Shown one piece after another: positions 1 to 7,017 of a stretch of DNA of 43,169 bases; within the stretch, counting starts at the first letter, position 1; every line of letters starts with the position of its first letter. The notes under the pieces are model-generated. The model saw nothing but the letters and a program-made list of their open reading frames with translations, did not search any database and was not told the DNA's origin. This DNA is from Syntrophaceae bacterium (lineage in GTDB: Bacteria; Desulfobacterota; BSN033; UBA1163). The stretch is from the NCBI GenBank assembly GCA_013388635.1, contig JACAEX010000036.1:1-43169 (forward strand), in the 5' to 3' direction. The position numbers were made by a program, and so were the translations under genes.

Positions 1-181
1 CCGAAGAATCTCTATCCACAACCTTCAACTCAAAGTGAACCATGCCACCCCAGGGAAAACTGTTAATCTACGCATTTACCCTTCAACAAACGAGATCTCC
101 GAAATCAGATTCTGGTGCTAGGGAAAACTGATCGATGTGCAACGCATTAAAAATACCGACCTCAAAGGTGTGCACTTTTAA
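1..181 (+). pseudogene. 3' remnant of a DDE/integrase-type transposase
   Basis: One frame starting at base 2 reads RRISIHNLQLKVNHATPGK and continues to EIRFWC. It then meets an amber codon at 119-121 and carries on in the same frame as GKLIDVQRIKNTDLKGVHF to a TAA at 179-181. The RRISI, ELRI-like and EIRFW elements resemble the C-terminal tail of rve-domain transposases of the IS481/IS21 kind, where a residue such as Tyr or Trp would normally stand at the stop. The rest of the gene lies left of the window. The in-frame stop suggests decay, although a sequencing error cannot be excluded. The family assignment is from memory of similar tails; the uninterrupted frame on both sides of the stop is seen directly. 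Confidence 0.55.
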
Positions 182-204
182 AACTTAAAGTGTGCACTTT
201 TAAA
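168..204. repeat. Two 15-bp direct repeats, 22 bp apart, after the transposase remnant
   Basis: GTGTGCACTTTTAAA occurs at 168-182 and again at 190-204. The first copy overlaps the last codons of the transposase remnant. IS21-like elements carry several copies of short repeats at their ends, so these are probably the right-end transposase-binding sites of a decayed insertion sequence. The 22-bp period, about two helical turns, fits protein binding on one face. From 205 to 302 nothing else recognisable was seen; that stretch lies just downstream of the cobalamin operon. Confidence 0.5.
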
Positions 205-302
205 TTTTAGCTAACAGAGGGAATTTGAAAAAATCGAATGTCAACCCAAATTTTGCGTACGGGTTCGGGGTTCTTCAGCGCTTTACTGACTAAACTTATA
301 TT

Positions 303-1082
303 TCAAGACCTGACCCTAAGGAGACTGATCCGGGGCATCCCTGAGACGGGATGGTGATCCACCCATACCTCACACCCATAGACCATTTCGATCGTCTCCT
401 TTGTAATCACCTCTTGAGGAACCCCCATTCTATGAATCTCTCCCCTCCGGAGGAGGATCAGGCGATCACAGAATTCGGAGGCCACATTTATATCGTGTGT
501 CGCCATGATGATGGTCAGCCCCCTCTCCCGATTAAGGGAAAGGATGAGATCCAGGAATTCGATCTGGTGATGGATGTCCAGATTGGCAGTGGGCTCGTCG
601 AGGAGAATGACTTCGGGCTCCTGTGCTAGGGCCCTTGCGATAAAGACCCTCTTCCTCTCTCCACCTGAGAGTTCGTCAATAGACCTCTCGGATAAGGAAA
701 GGACGTCTGTCCATTCCATTGCCCTTTCTGCAATCTCAAGATCTCTCCGGCTTTCGAAGATCAAGGCTCCGAGATAAGGGGACCTCCCCATCAGGACGAT
801 CTCGGCCACGCTGAAGGGGAAGAGGGAATAGGCTTCCTGAGCCACCACAGCAATCCTCTTGGCGATATCTGCCCGACCCATCCTCCTCAGGGGGACCAGT
901 TCAAAGAGGACCTCTCCCTGCTGGGGAGAGAGAAGGCGAGAAAGGATCTTCAGAAGGGTGGTCTTTCCTGAGCCATTGGGACCGATCACACCGACAAATT
1001 CGCCCTTTCCGATTTGAAAAGAGATGTCCCGAAGCACCCAATCTTTCTGATAACGGAAGGAGATCCCATTTACCTCGATCAT
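303..1082 (-). CDS. btuD: Cobalamin (corrinoid) ABC transporter ATPase
   Basis: This 259-residue ABC ATPase powers corrinoid import through the BtuC channel at the cytoplasmic face. Visible motifs are Walker [10 protein letters not shown] (residues 34-42), the signature LSGGE (138-142), Walker B VILLDEP (from 158) and a switch histidine in MATHD. The frame is open further upstream, but ATG at 1080-1082 is chosen because it overlaps the btuC stop as ATGA and places the first residues (MIEVNGISFRY) where the family begins. The family (FepC/BtuD type) also serves iron-siderophores. The cobalamin riboswitch upstream of the operon decides the substrate. It is the last gene of the operon, with no clear terminator after it. 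Confidence 0.9.
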   Translation of the reverse strand: MIEVNGISFRYQKDWVLRDISFQIGKGEFVGVIGPNGSGKTTLLKILSRLLSPQQGEVLFELVPLRRMGRADIAKRIAVVAQEAYSLFPFSVAEIVLMGRSPYLGALIFESRRDLEIAERAMEWTDVLSLSERSIDELSGGERKRVFIARALAQEPEVILLDEPTANLDIHHQIEFLDLILSLNRERGLTIIMATHDINVASEFCDRLILLRRGEIHRMGVPQEVITKETIEMVYGCEVWVDHHPVSGMPRISLLRVRS

Positions 1083-2110
1083 AATGTCTTCACCACCCTT
1101 CGCGTCCTCAAGAGATAGATGAAAAAAGGGCCTCCAAAGGCTGCGGTGATGACCCCCACGGGTAACTCGACAGGCGCCAGGAGCGTCCTGGCCAATGTGT
1201 CCGAGGCGATGAGAAAGGAAGCACCGACCCCTGCCGAAGCAGGAAGGAGGAGACGGTGGTCCGGCCCGAAGATCAGTCGAACCGAATGGGGGATGATCAG
1301 ACCGACAAAGCCGATCAGACCGCATACAGAAACAGAGGCAGCGGTGATCAGGGAGGCGAGGAGATAGGAGATCAGTTTCAACCGTTCCACATCCACGCCC
1401 ATCTGGAGGGCATCCTCCTCCCCGGAAAGGAGCAGATTTAGATGCCGGGCCCGGAGGTAGAGAATGACGAAGCCAAAAGAGATATAGGGAAGGATGACGC
1501 TGATCGTCTCATAATCGGAAAAACTGAAATCCCCCATCAGCCAGAAGATGATCGTATGAAGCTCCTCCTTCTGGGAGATGGAGATGAAAAACATGATCAC
1601 AGCGGACAGAAAGGAACCGGTGATCACACCTGCGAGAAGGAGCGTGTTGGGATGGATCTTTCCATCCTGCCTTCCAAACTTGAAGACAATGAGGATGGTG
1701 AGGAGGGCTCCGAGAAAGGAGGCCAGAGGGAGCCCGATGGAGAAGGCGCTCAAACCGAGCATGATGGCGACGACCGCCCCGAGTGCAGCGCCGCTGGAGA
1801 CTCCAAGAATGTAGGGATCGGCCAGGGGATTTCTCAGAAGGGCTTGGAAGATGGCCCCGGAAACCGAGAGCCCCGCTCCTACCAGGCCTGCCAGCAAAGC
1901 CCTTGGTAATCTTAAGGAGAGGATGATCGCCCGCTCTGTCTCAGTACCGACCCCCTTCAAACCCAGAACGGATTGGAAGAGGATGAGGATTGAACGAAGG
2001 GGTTTCACCCTCACACTCCCCAGCGCAATGGAGATCAGGATGACCAGGCATAAGAGAAGGCCCAGGAGGATCGACGTGACCACGACTCTTTTACGGGTGA
2101 CGATCTTCAT
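1079..2110 (-). CDS. btuC: Cobalamin ABC transporter permease, FecCD/BtuC family
   Basis: A 343-residue very hydrophobic protein with about nine to ten membrane segments, of the usual length for the FecCD family. It contains family-typical stretches such as LRLPRALLAGLVGAGLSVSG near residue 65, then NPLADPYILGVSSGAALGA, and near the end GLIGFVGLIIPH. It forms the inner-membrane channel with BtuD and receives the corrinoid from BtuF. It overlaps btuD by four bases, so the two are translationally coupled. A gap of 87 bases separates it from btuF. Substrate is inferred from the riboswitch and the full gene set, since FecCD permeases alone do not reveal whether iron chelates or corrinoids are carried. 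Confidence 0.9.
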   Translation of the reverse strand: MKIVTRKRVVVTSILLGLLLCLVILISIALGSVRVKPLRSILILFQSVLGLKGVGTETERAIILSLRLPRALLAGLVGAGLSVSGAIFQALLRNPLADPYILGVSSGAALGAVVAIMLGLSAFSIGLPLASFLGALLTILIVFKFGRQDGKIHPNTLLLAGVITGSFLSAVIMFFISISQKEELHTIIFWLMGDFSFSDYETISVILPYISFGFVILYLRARHLNLLLSGEEDALQMGVDVERLKLISYLLASLITAASVSVCGLIGFVGLIIPHSVRLIFGPDHRLLLPASAGVGASFLIASDTLARTLLAPVELPVGVITAAFGGPFFIYLLRTRRVVKTL

Positions 2111-2197
2111 CTTTCGTTAGATTCGTTAAGACCGTTGAGACCGTTAGTTCCTTTGGTTCTTTCGTCCAGCGAGATGAACGATCCAAACGTTCTAAAC

Positions 2198-3100
2198 TTA
2201 TTTCTTAAATCTTTCAGGATGGAGGATCCTCGCGATCTCCTCCAGTCCGTCAATCATTCTCGGTGATGGCCGATCGATCAGATCGGAGTCGATGATGTGG
2301 ACTCGGCCGTTCTTGACCGCGGGGATCATCTTCCAACGTGACCATTCCCGGAGTATCCTCAGATAATCGCCCCTGGGGTTCATCGAACTGATGACGATCA
2401 CCTCTGGAGATCTTTTTAAAATCTCCTCCATCCCCAGCCGGGGATACATCTCCTTCTCCTCTCCCGCAATATTTTCGCCTCCGGCCAGACGGATGAGATC
2501 GTCTCCAAAACTCTGCCTTCCCACCGTGATCATGGGGATCTCTCCGATCTGGAGAAATATCTTCGGTCGGCGGATGCCCCGGATGAGTTCAACCACTCGC
2601 TGTCTTCTCCGCTCCATCCCCTGAATGATTCCCGCGGCCTGTTTCTCCCGGCCTACGACCTTGCCGAGATGGTCAATGCTCTTGAGGACATCGTCAAAAT
2701 TCTTCGGAAAGATGACGTAGGTGGGAAGGCCCAATCTCTCCAGTCGCTCCACCATGTCCCTTGTGTTACCAGCGCCGGTGGCGATGACGAGATCGGGTTT
2801 GAGGGAAACGATCCTTTCAAAATCGAGACTGATGAGGCTTCCCACTCGAACCTTGGTTCTGGCCTTTTCAGGAAAGTTGCAGTGGATGGAGACACCCACG
2901 ACCTCCTGATCGAGGCCAAGGCCGAAGAGGATCTCCGTAATATTGGGCGCCAATGAGATGATCCTCTGAGGGGAGGAGGAAAGGATCACCTTCCTTCCCA
3001 CTTCGTCGGTAAGTCTTAAGCTATCTGTAAATGCCAGGGATGGCCACAGAGAGAAGAACAGCAGGGGGATCACAAAGAATCTTCGAAGCTTTTTCTTCAT
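2198..3100 (-). CDS. btuF: Periplasmic cobalamin-binding protein, BtuF-like
   Basis: A 300-residue class III (helical-backbone) binding protein that captures corrinoid in the periplasm and delivers it to BtuCD. ATG at 3098-3100 is chosen, although the frame is open for 26 more codons upstream: it overlaps the tonB stop as ATGA, and it gives a clean signal peptide (MKKKLRRFFVIPLLFFSLWP then SLAFTDS). Family marks follow: PQRIISLAPNITEILFGLGL near residue 45, VVGVSIHCNFPE, and KPDLVIATG. The C-terminus carries the usual VKNGRVHIID segment. FhuD-like iron-siderophore binders look similar, but the riboswitch supports cobalamin. Confidence 0.88.
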   Translation of the reverse strand: MKKKLRRFFVIPLLFFSLWPSLAFTDSLRLTDEVGRKVILSSSPQRIISLAPNITEILFGLGLDQEVVGVSIHCNFPEKARTKVRVGSLISLDFERIVSLKPDLVIATGAGNTRDMVERLERLGLPTYVIFPKNFDDVLKSIDHLGKVVGREKQAAGIIQGMERRRQRVVELIRGIRRPKIFLQIGEIPMITVGRQSFGDDLIRLAGGENIAGEEKEMYPRLGMEEILKRSPEVIVISSMNPRGDYLRILREWSRWKMIPAVKNGRVHIIDSDLIDRPSPRMIDGLEEIARILHPERFKK

Positions 3101-3996
3101 CGAAGTGCAAATTTGATCGGAATGTTTACCCAGCAGGAAACCGACCCGTTCCCTTCGTTGGCAGGAATGAATCGCCATTGTTTGACGGCAGTCAGGGCAG
3201 ATCGATCCAGAATTTCATAACCGGAAGACCTCTTCACCTCGACCCGGCCGACCCGGCCATCCATCAGGACCTCCACCCGTAAGAGAACCTCCCCTTCGTA
3301 CCCTCTTCTTCTGGCCTCTCGGGGATAAACGGGCTTTGGATTATCGGCGTATCTCGGCTGGACGAAGATCACCGCTCTGCTCAGCGGAGGATTCAGTTCA
3401 ACAGAGGCCCGGGATTCATGATGCGAGGCAGCATCAGGGGTTGACACATCCCTTGATCTTTCCGGGTGGGAATGTCCTAAGGGGATGGAAAAATTTTCCG
3501 CCTCAGAAACGGCCTCTCTCAGAGGAGCGGTCTTCTCATCGCTCCAAAGGCTGGAAGCCAAATCCGAAGGCAGCGTAATTGGCGTGGCCGCGTTCACAGA
3601 CTCTTTTTCTGCTTTCTCTTCTTCCTTACTTTCTATCCTCGGCCTCTGATTTTCAAATGGCCGGGCTTCTTTTTCTTCGACGGGGATCTCTTTTCCCACA
3701 CCCGGGGGCAAAGGGGGAAGGGGTTCTTCATCTATTCTCTTCACCGGCGCCCTTGCCAAAACGGCAGAGGAAAGCCCCCACTCAGGTTTCTCTCTCGAAA
3801 GAGATGGCGCTACAGGAGGAAGGAGGGAGATTTCGATATGAAGAGGGAGAAACCGATCGATCTTAAGCTCCGGAAATAAGAGAGCGAGCGCGGAGAGACC
3901 GGCAAGGTGGAGGGACAACGAGATAGAAAGGAAGACCTTCAGATCCACTTTACCAATCCTCTGCCAGATCCGACTTCTCAACGCTCTCTCTCCCAC
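3097..3996 (-). CDS. TonB-like energy transducer, first gene of the cobalamin operon
   Basis: A 299-residue protein with a short cytoplasmic N-terminus, one membrane helix (VFLSISLSLHLAGLSALALL, about residues 20-40), a long charged and proline-containing linker, and a C-terminal TonB domain (about 215-299, with NPKPVYPREARRRGYEGEV, then LDRSALTAVKQWRF). TonB passes proton-motive energy to outer-membrane receptors. Its place as first gene behind the cobalamin riboswitch suggests a TonB dedicated to corrinoid receptors. No BtuB-like receptor and no ExbB/ExbD are in the window, so they must be encoded elsewhere. The start is a GTG with a weak ribosome-binding site, so the exact start is uncertain. 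Confidence 0.85.
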   Translation of the reverse strand: MGERALRSRIWQRIGKVDLKVFLSISLSLHLAGLSALALLFPELKIDRFLPLHIEISLLPPVAPSLSREKPEWGLSSAVLARAPVKRIDEEPLPPLPPGVGKEIPVEEKEARPFENQRPRIESKEEEKAEKESVNAATPITLPSDLASSLWSDEKTAPLREAVSEAENFSIPLGHSHPERSRDVSTPDAASHHESRASVELNPPLSRAVIFVQPRYADNPKPVYPREARRRGYEGEVLLRVEVLMDGRVGRVEVKRSSGYEILDRSALTAVKQWRFIPANEGNGSVSCWVNIPIKFALR

Positions 3997-4021
3997 CTGA
4001 TCTTTCTGCTTTAAGCAGGCG

Positions 4022-4057
4022 AAACAAAAAACCCGACCTTCATAGGAAAGGCCGGGT
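4022..4057 (-). terminator. Intrinsic terminator, likely the riboswitch expression platform
   Basis: On the minus strand an 11-bp stem (4047-4057 with 4030-4040, one G-U pair) with a short loop is followed by a U-rich run made from the A-tract at 4022-4031. It lies between the cobalamin aptamer and the tonB start, the normal place for an expression platform that stops transcription when adenosylcobalamin is bound. The competing antiterminator helix was not worked out. Confidence 0.85.
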
Positions 4058-4106
4058 TCTCTCCGTGTTATCCTTCACGGCCTCCCACCGAAGACCTCTT
4101 GTGAAG

Positions 4107-4267
4107 CGTATTCAGGCAGGTTTTCTGGCTCTCGGATCTTCCTACTCCTTGCGCCTTCCCAGTCGTGACGACCAGTGGCTTTTTGCAAGTTTCGTCTCCG
4201 ATTACAGCGGCGTGGCCGTCCCCGATTCTCACGGGGTTCCCTGATGGCAATTCGCCACCTGAATACG
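4107..4267 (-). promoter_or_regulatory. Cobalamin riboswitch aptamer
   Basis: Read on the minus strand, the segment opens and closes with a 10-bp P1 stem (4258-4267 with 4107-4116). The conserved core follows the standard pattern: GGGAACCCCGTGAGAATC, then GGACGGCCACGCCGCTGTAA, and near the 3' end GAGCCAGAAAACCTGCC. These are the hallmarks of the cobalamin riboswitch. It lies upstream of tonB-btuF-btuC-btuD and is followed by a terminator hairpin, so the operon should be shut off when cobalamin is plentiful. Confidence 0.95.
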
Positions 4268-4282
4268 GATCGATTTTTATAT

Positions 4283-4312
4283 TCATTACCACAAATTCAG
4301 AGCGATTGTCAA
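4283..4312 (-). promoter_or_regulatory. Sigma70-type promoter for the cobalamin operon
   Basis: On the minus strand TTGACA (4307-4312) is followed after 18 bases by TAATGA (4283-4288). Transcription would begin about ten bases before the riboswitch P1 stem, as expected for a leader that starts with the aptamer. Confidence 0.6.
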
Positions 4313-4355
4313 ACTGGTAATCTTCCGGATGTCGGTTAGGCCAGAGCCGAGAAAA

Positions 4356-4384
4356 TTGACAATATATTAAAGTTATAGTATTTT
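4356..4384 (+). promoter_or_regulatory. Candidate promoter for the radical SAM / RNase genes
   Basis: TTGACA (4356-4361), 17-base spacer, TATTTT (4379-4384). The predicted transcription start, about seven bases later, falls only a few bases before the ATG at 4394, which would leave almost no leader and no Shine-Dalgarno. Confidence 0.5.
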
Positions 4385-4393
4385 TAACCACAT

Positions 4394-6871
4394 ATGAGAG
4401 AGTTTCTTTCCCTTGTCTCAAGGCCTGTGAGGTATCTCGGTCAGGAGATCAATGCGGTCAGAAAAGATCCTGATCAGGTAAAACTCAGATTCTGCCTTGC
4501 CTTCCCGGATGCCTATGAGGTGGGGATGTCCCATCTCGGAATTCAGATCCTTTATAGCATCCTGAATGGTAAAAAAGAGGTGGCCTGCGAAAGGGTTTTT
4601 GCCCCCTGGGTTGACATGGAAAGGGTCTTAAGGGAGAAGAGGAGCCCTCTCTCCTCGCTCGAATCGTCCATTCCTCTCGATCGATTCGATATCCTGGGTT
4701 TCTCCCTTCAGTACGAACTCTCTTTCACCAACGTCCTGAACATGCTCGACCTCTCCGGTATCCCGTTCTTCTCAAAAGAAAGAGATGATCGATTCCCTCT
4801 GATCATTGCCGGAGGTCCAACCGCTTTCAACCCAGCGCCCGTTGCAGACTTCTTCGATGCGATCGTCCTCGGAGACGGCGAGGAAGTGGTTGTCGAAATT
4901 TGCGATGTCGCACTCCAGTGGAAAGAGAGTCGAGGCAGGAGAGAGGAACTTCTGAAATCGCTCGCTCAACTCGATGGCGTCTATGTGCCCCTTTTTCATC
5001 AGGAAGGAGATAGGGTCCGCAGGAGGCTGGTCTCCGATCTCAATCATGCCCCTTTTCCGATCTGCCCGGTCGTGCCCTACATGAGGGTCGTCCATGACCG
5101 TCTCGGTGTCGAGATCGCCAGGGGGTGCAAGAGGGGGTGCCGTTTCTGTGAAGCAGGGTTCATCCATAGGCCTTACCGCGAGAGAAGCCCCGGGACGATT
5201 CACGAGATCCTCAACGCCTCCCTGAAGCAAACCGGTTACGAGGAGGTCTCTCTTCTCTCCCTCAGTGCTGGCGACTACTCTTCCATCGGGCCTCTGGTCT
5301 CCACTTTGATGGACCGCTTCGAATCGAAGAAGGTGGCCCTCTCCTTTCCCTCTTTAAGGATTGAGAGTGTGATGGCCCATCTGGCAGAAGAGGTGAAACG
5401 GGTCAGAAAGACTGGGTTCACCGTTGCGCCGGAGGCTGGAACCGATCGTCTCCGAAGGGTGATCAACAAGGAGATGGATGAGGGGATCCTTCTTCAGGGG
5501 CTTGCCGATCTCTTTTCAAAAGGCTGGAAGAACGTCAAGCTCTACTTCATGTTGGGACTTCCGACCGAGACGGAGGAGGATTTGAGGGGGATCATCGACC
5601 TCTCTAAAAGGATCTCCTTGATAGGAGCGCGCCAGCGAATCCACCCCAACATCAACGTCAGCGTGTCGACCTTCGTCCCGAAACCCCATACCCCTTTCCA
5701 GTGGGAGTCCCAAATCTCCCTGGAGGAGATAAAGGAGAGGCTCCGTTTCCTGAAAGACGAATCAAGACGAAACCGGCTCCGGTTCAAGTGGCAGGACCCT
5801 CGGCTCAGTTTCCTGGAGGCGATCTTCTCGAGAGGCGATCGGAATCTCTCCCGAGTTCTGGTCGAGGCCCATCGACTTGGATGCCGGTTCGACGGCTGGA
5901 GCGACCAATTCAATTACCCCCTCTGGCTGGAGGCCTTTGGAAAAGCAGGCCTGGAGATGGAACATTACACCCGGAAGAGGAATTTCGAGGAGGCTCTTCC
6001 CTGGTCTTTCATCGAGACGGGGATCAAACCGACATTCCTCTGGGAGGAATACCAGAGAGGTCTGAAGGAGAAGACCAGTCCCCCATGTCAAGAAGGGAGT
6101 TGTCGCCGGTGCGGGATCTGTGACGGGAGGACCCTACGCTTAGAGGAGGGCCTGCGTGACCAAATCCAATCCTCTTCTAAGAAGGTGGCCAGGGGAGGGA
6201 TTCGAAGAAAAGGGATAAAGAAGAAGGTCCGCCTGAGATTCACTAAAAAGGGTGAGATTCGGTTTCTCAGCCATCTGGAACTTGCCCATCTCTTTCACCG
6301 GGCCTCCAAAAGGGCTGATCTTCCCCTGTGCCATTCCGAGGGCTTTCACCCAATGCCCAGGATCGTCTTCGCCACTGCGCTGCCGGTAGGACTGGAGAGT
6401 TTGATGGAGGTCGTCGATATCGAATTGGAGGGTCGGATCACTCCCCTTGAAGTGATGGAGAGATTGAATGCTGCGCTTCCCCAGGGCATCCGGATCACCG
6501 GCGCGGAAGAAGTCCCATTCTCTTCTTCGCCTTCCTTCATCCATGACCGGTCGATCTACTGGATTCCACTGGACCATCTTCTTTCAAGAGAGGACGCCGT
6601 GATAAAGATCAAAGAGGCTTTGGAAAAGGATGAACTCGTGATCGACCAGGAGAGGAAAGGAATGAGGAGGAGCGTGGACGTCCGGCCTCTGATCGAGAGC
6701 ATGGAGGTCGTGGACAAGGGGCAGGAATGGGGTGAGCCCGGTGGCTGGGGGATCAGGCTCGTCTTCCGAAATGACGGAAGGAGGGCGGCAAAGCCCTCGG
6801 AGATCGTCGAGGCTGTATTGGGCTTGGAAGGAGAGACGCTTGCCCAGTGCAAAGTTATTAAACTTAAATAA
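4394..6871 (+). CDS. TIGR03960-type radical SAM protein fused to a TIGR03936 domain
   Basis: An 825-residue protein. An N-terminal segment typical of the family (LRFCLAFPDAYEVGMSHLG, about 30-50) leads into a B12-binding-like region (IIAGGPTAFNPAPVADFFDA). The radical SAM cysteines follow in ARGCKRGCRFCEAGF (C245, C249, C252) and bind the [4Fe-4S] cluster that cleaves S-adenosylmethionine. A cysteine-rich knuckle (CQEGSCRRCGICDG) precedes the C-terminal TIGR03936 domain, from about residue 612 (VRLRFTKKGEIRFLSHLEL). In many bacteria these two domains sit together or next to each other, followed by an RNase E/G gene, as here. The reaction is not known to me. The start fits the family's usual N-terminus, although no Shine-Dalgarno is visible. 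Confidence 0.88.
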   Translation: MREFLSLVSRPVRYLGQEINAVRKDPDQVKLRFCLAFPDAYEVGMSHLGIQILYSILNGKKEVACERVFAPWVDMERVLREKRSPLSSLESSIPLDRFDILGFSLQYELSFTNVLNMLDLSGIPFFSKERDDRFPLIIAGGPTAFNPAPVADFFDAIVLGDGEEVVVEICDVALQWKESRGRREELLKSLAQLDGVYVPLFHQEGDRVRRRLVSDLNHAPFPICPVVPYMRVVHDRLGVEIARGCKRGCRFCEAGFIHRPYRERSPGTIHEILNASLKQTGYEEVSLLSLSAGDYSSIGPLVSTLMDRFESKKVALSFPSLRIESVMAHLAEEVKRVRKTGFTVAPEAGTDRLRRVINKEMDEGILLQGLADLFSKGWKNVKLYFMLGLPTETEEDLRGIIDLSKRISLIGARQRIHPNINVSVSTFVPKPHTPFQWESQISLEEIKERLRFLKDESRRNRLRFKWQDPRLSFLEAIFSRGDRNLSRVLVEAHRLGCRFDGWSDQFNYPLWLEAFGKAGLEMEHYTRKRNFEEALPWSFIETGIKPTFLWEEYQRGLKEKTSPPCQEGSCRRCGICDGRTLRLEEGLRDQIQSSSKKVARGGIRRKGIKKKVRLRFTKKGEIRFLSHLELAHLFHRASKRADLPLCHSEGFHPMPRIVFATALPVGLESLMEVVDIELEGRITPLEVMERLNAALPQGIRITGAEEVPFSSSPSFIHDRSIYWIPLDHLLSREDAVIKIKEALEKDELVIDQERKGMRRSVDVRPLIESMEVVDKGQEWGEPGGWGIRLVFRNDGRRAAKPSEIVEAVLGLEGETLAQCKVIKLK

Positions 6872-6916
6872 GCCACAACTTAGGGACTACAAAATGTCAA
6901 GGCCCCGAATAGCACT

Positions 6917-6999
6917 CCAAATCCCAAACACCAAAACGAAACGTTTGGTCATTGGAATTTGGTTATTGGGTATTATTTGGAATTTGATTATTGGGATTT
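6917..6999. repeat. AT-rich imperfect inverted repeat (type B) between two genes
   Basis: The left part (CCAAATCCCAAACACCAAAA) and the right part (TTGGTTATTGGG and GATTATTGGGATTT) are imperfect complements and can fold into a long weak hairpin in the 146-base gap between the radical SAM gene and the RNase gene. Similar sequence appears at 29165-29327, 32049-32179 and 33346-33448. Confidence 0.5.
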
Positions 7000-7017
7000 A
7001 ACCTATCGGAGTGATCT

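Noticed and set aside
1442-1909. Long open frame on the plus strand inside btuC
   Set aside because: It is antisense to a well-supported membrane permease and its translation is a low-complexity charged sequence.
2111-2197. Short repeated CGTTAGATTCGTTAAGACCGTTGAGACCGTTAG-like tract between btuC and btuF considered as an operator
   Set aside because: The internal repeats are short and irregular, and the gap lies inside an operon with an obvious upstream regulator.
4068-4421. Open frame on the minus strand over the riboswitch
   Set aside because: The region is explained by the cobalamin aptamer and promoter; the translation resembles no protein.
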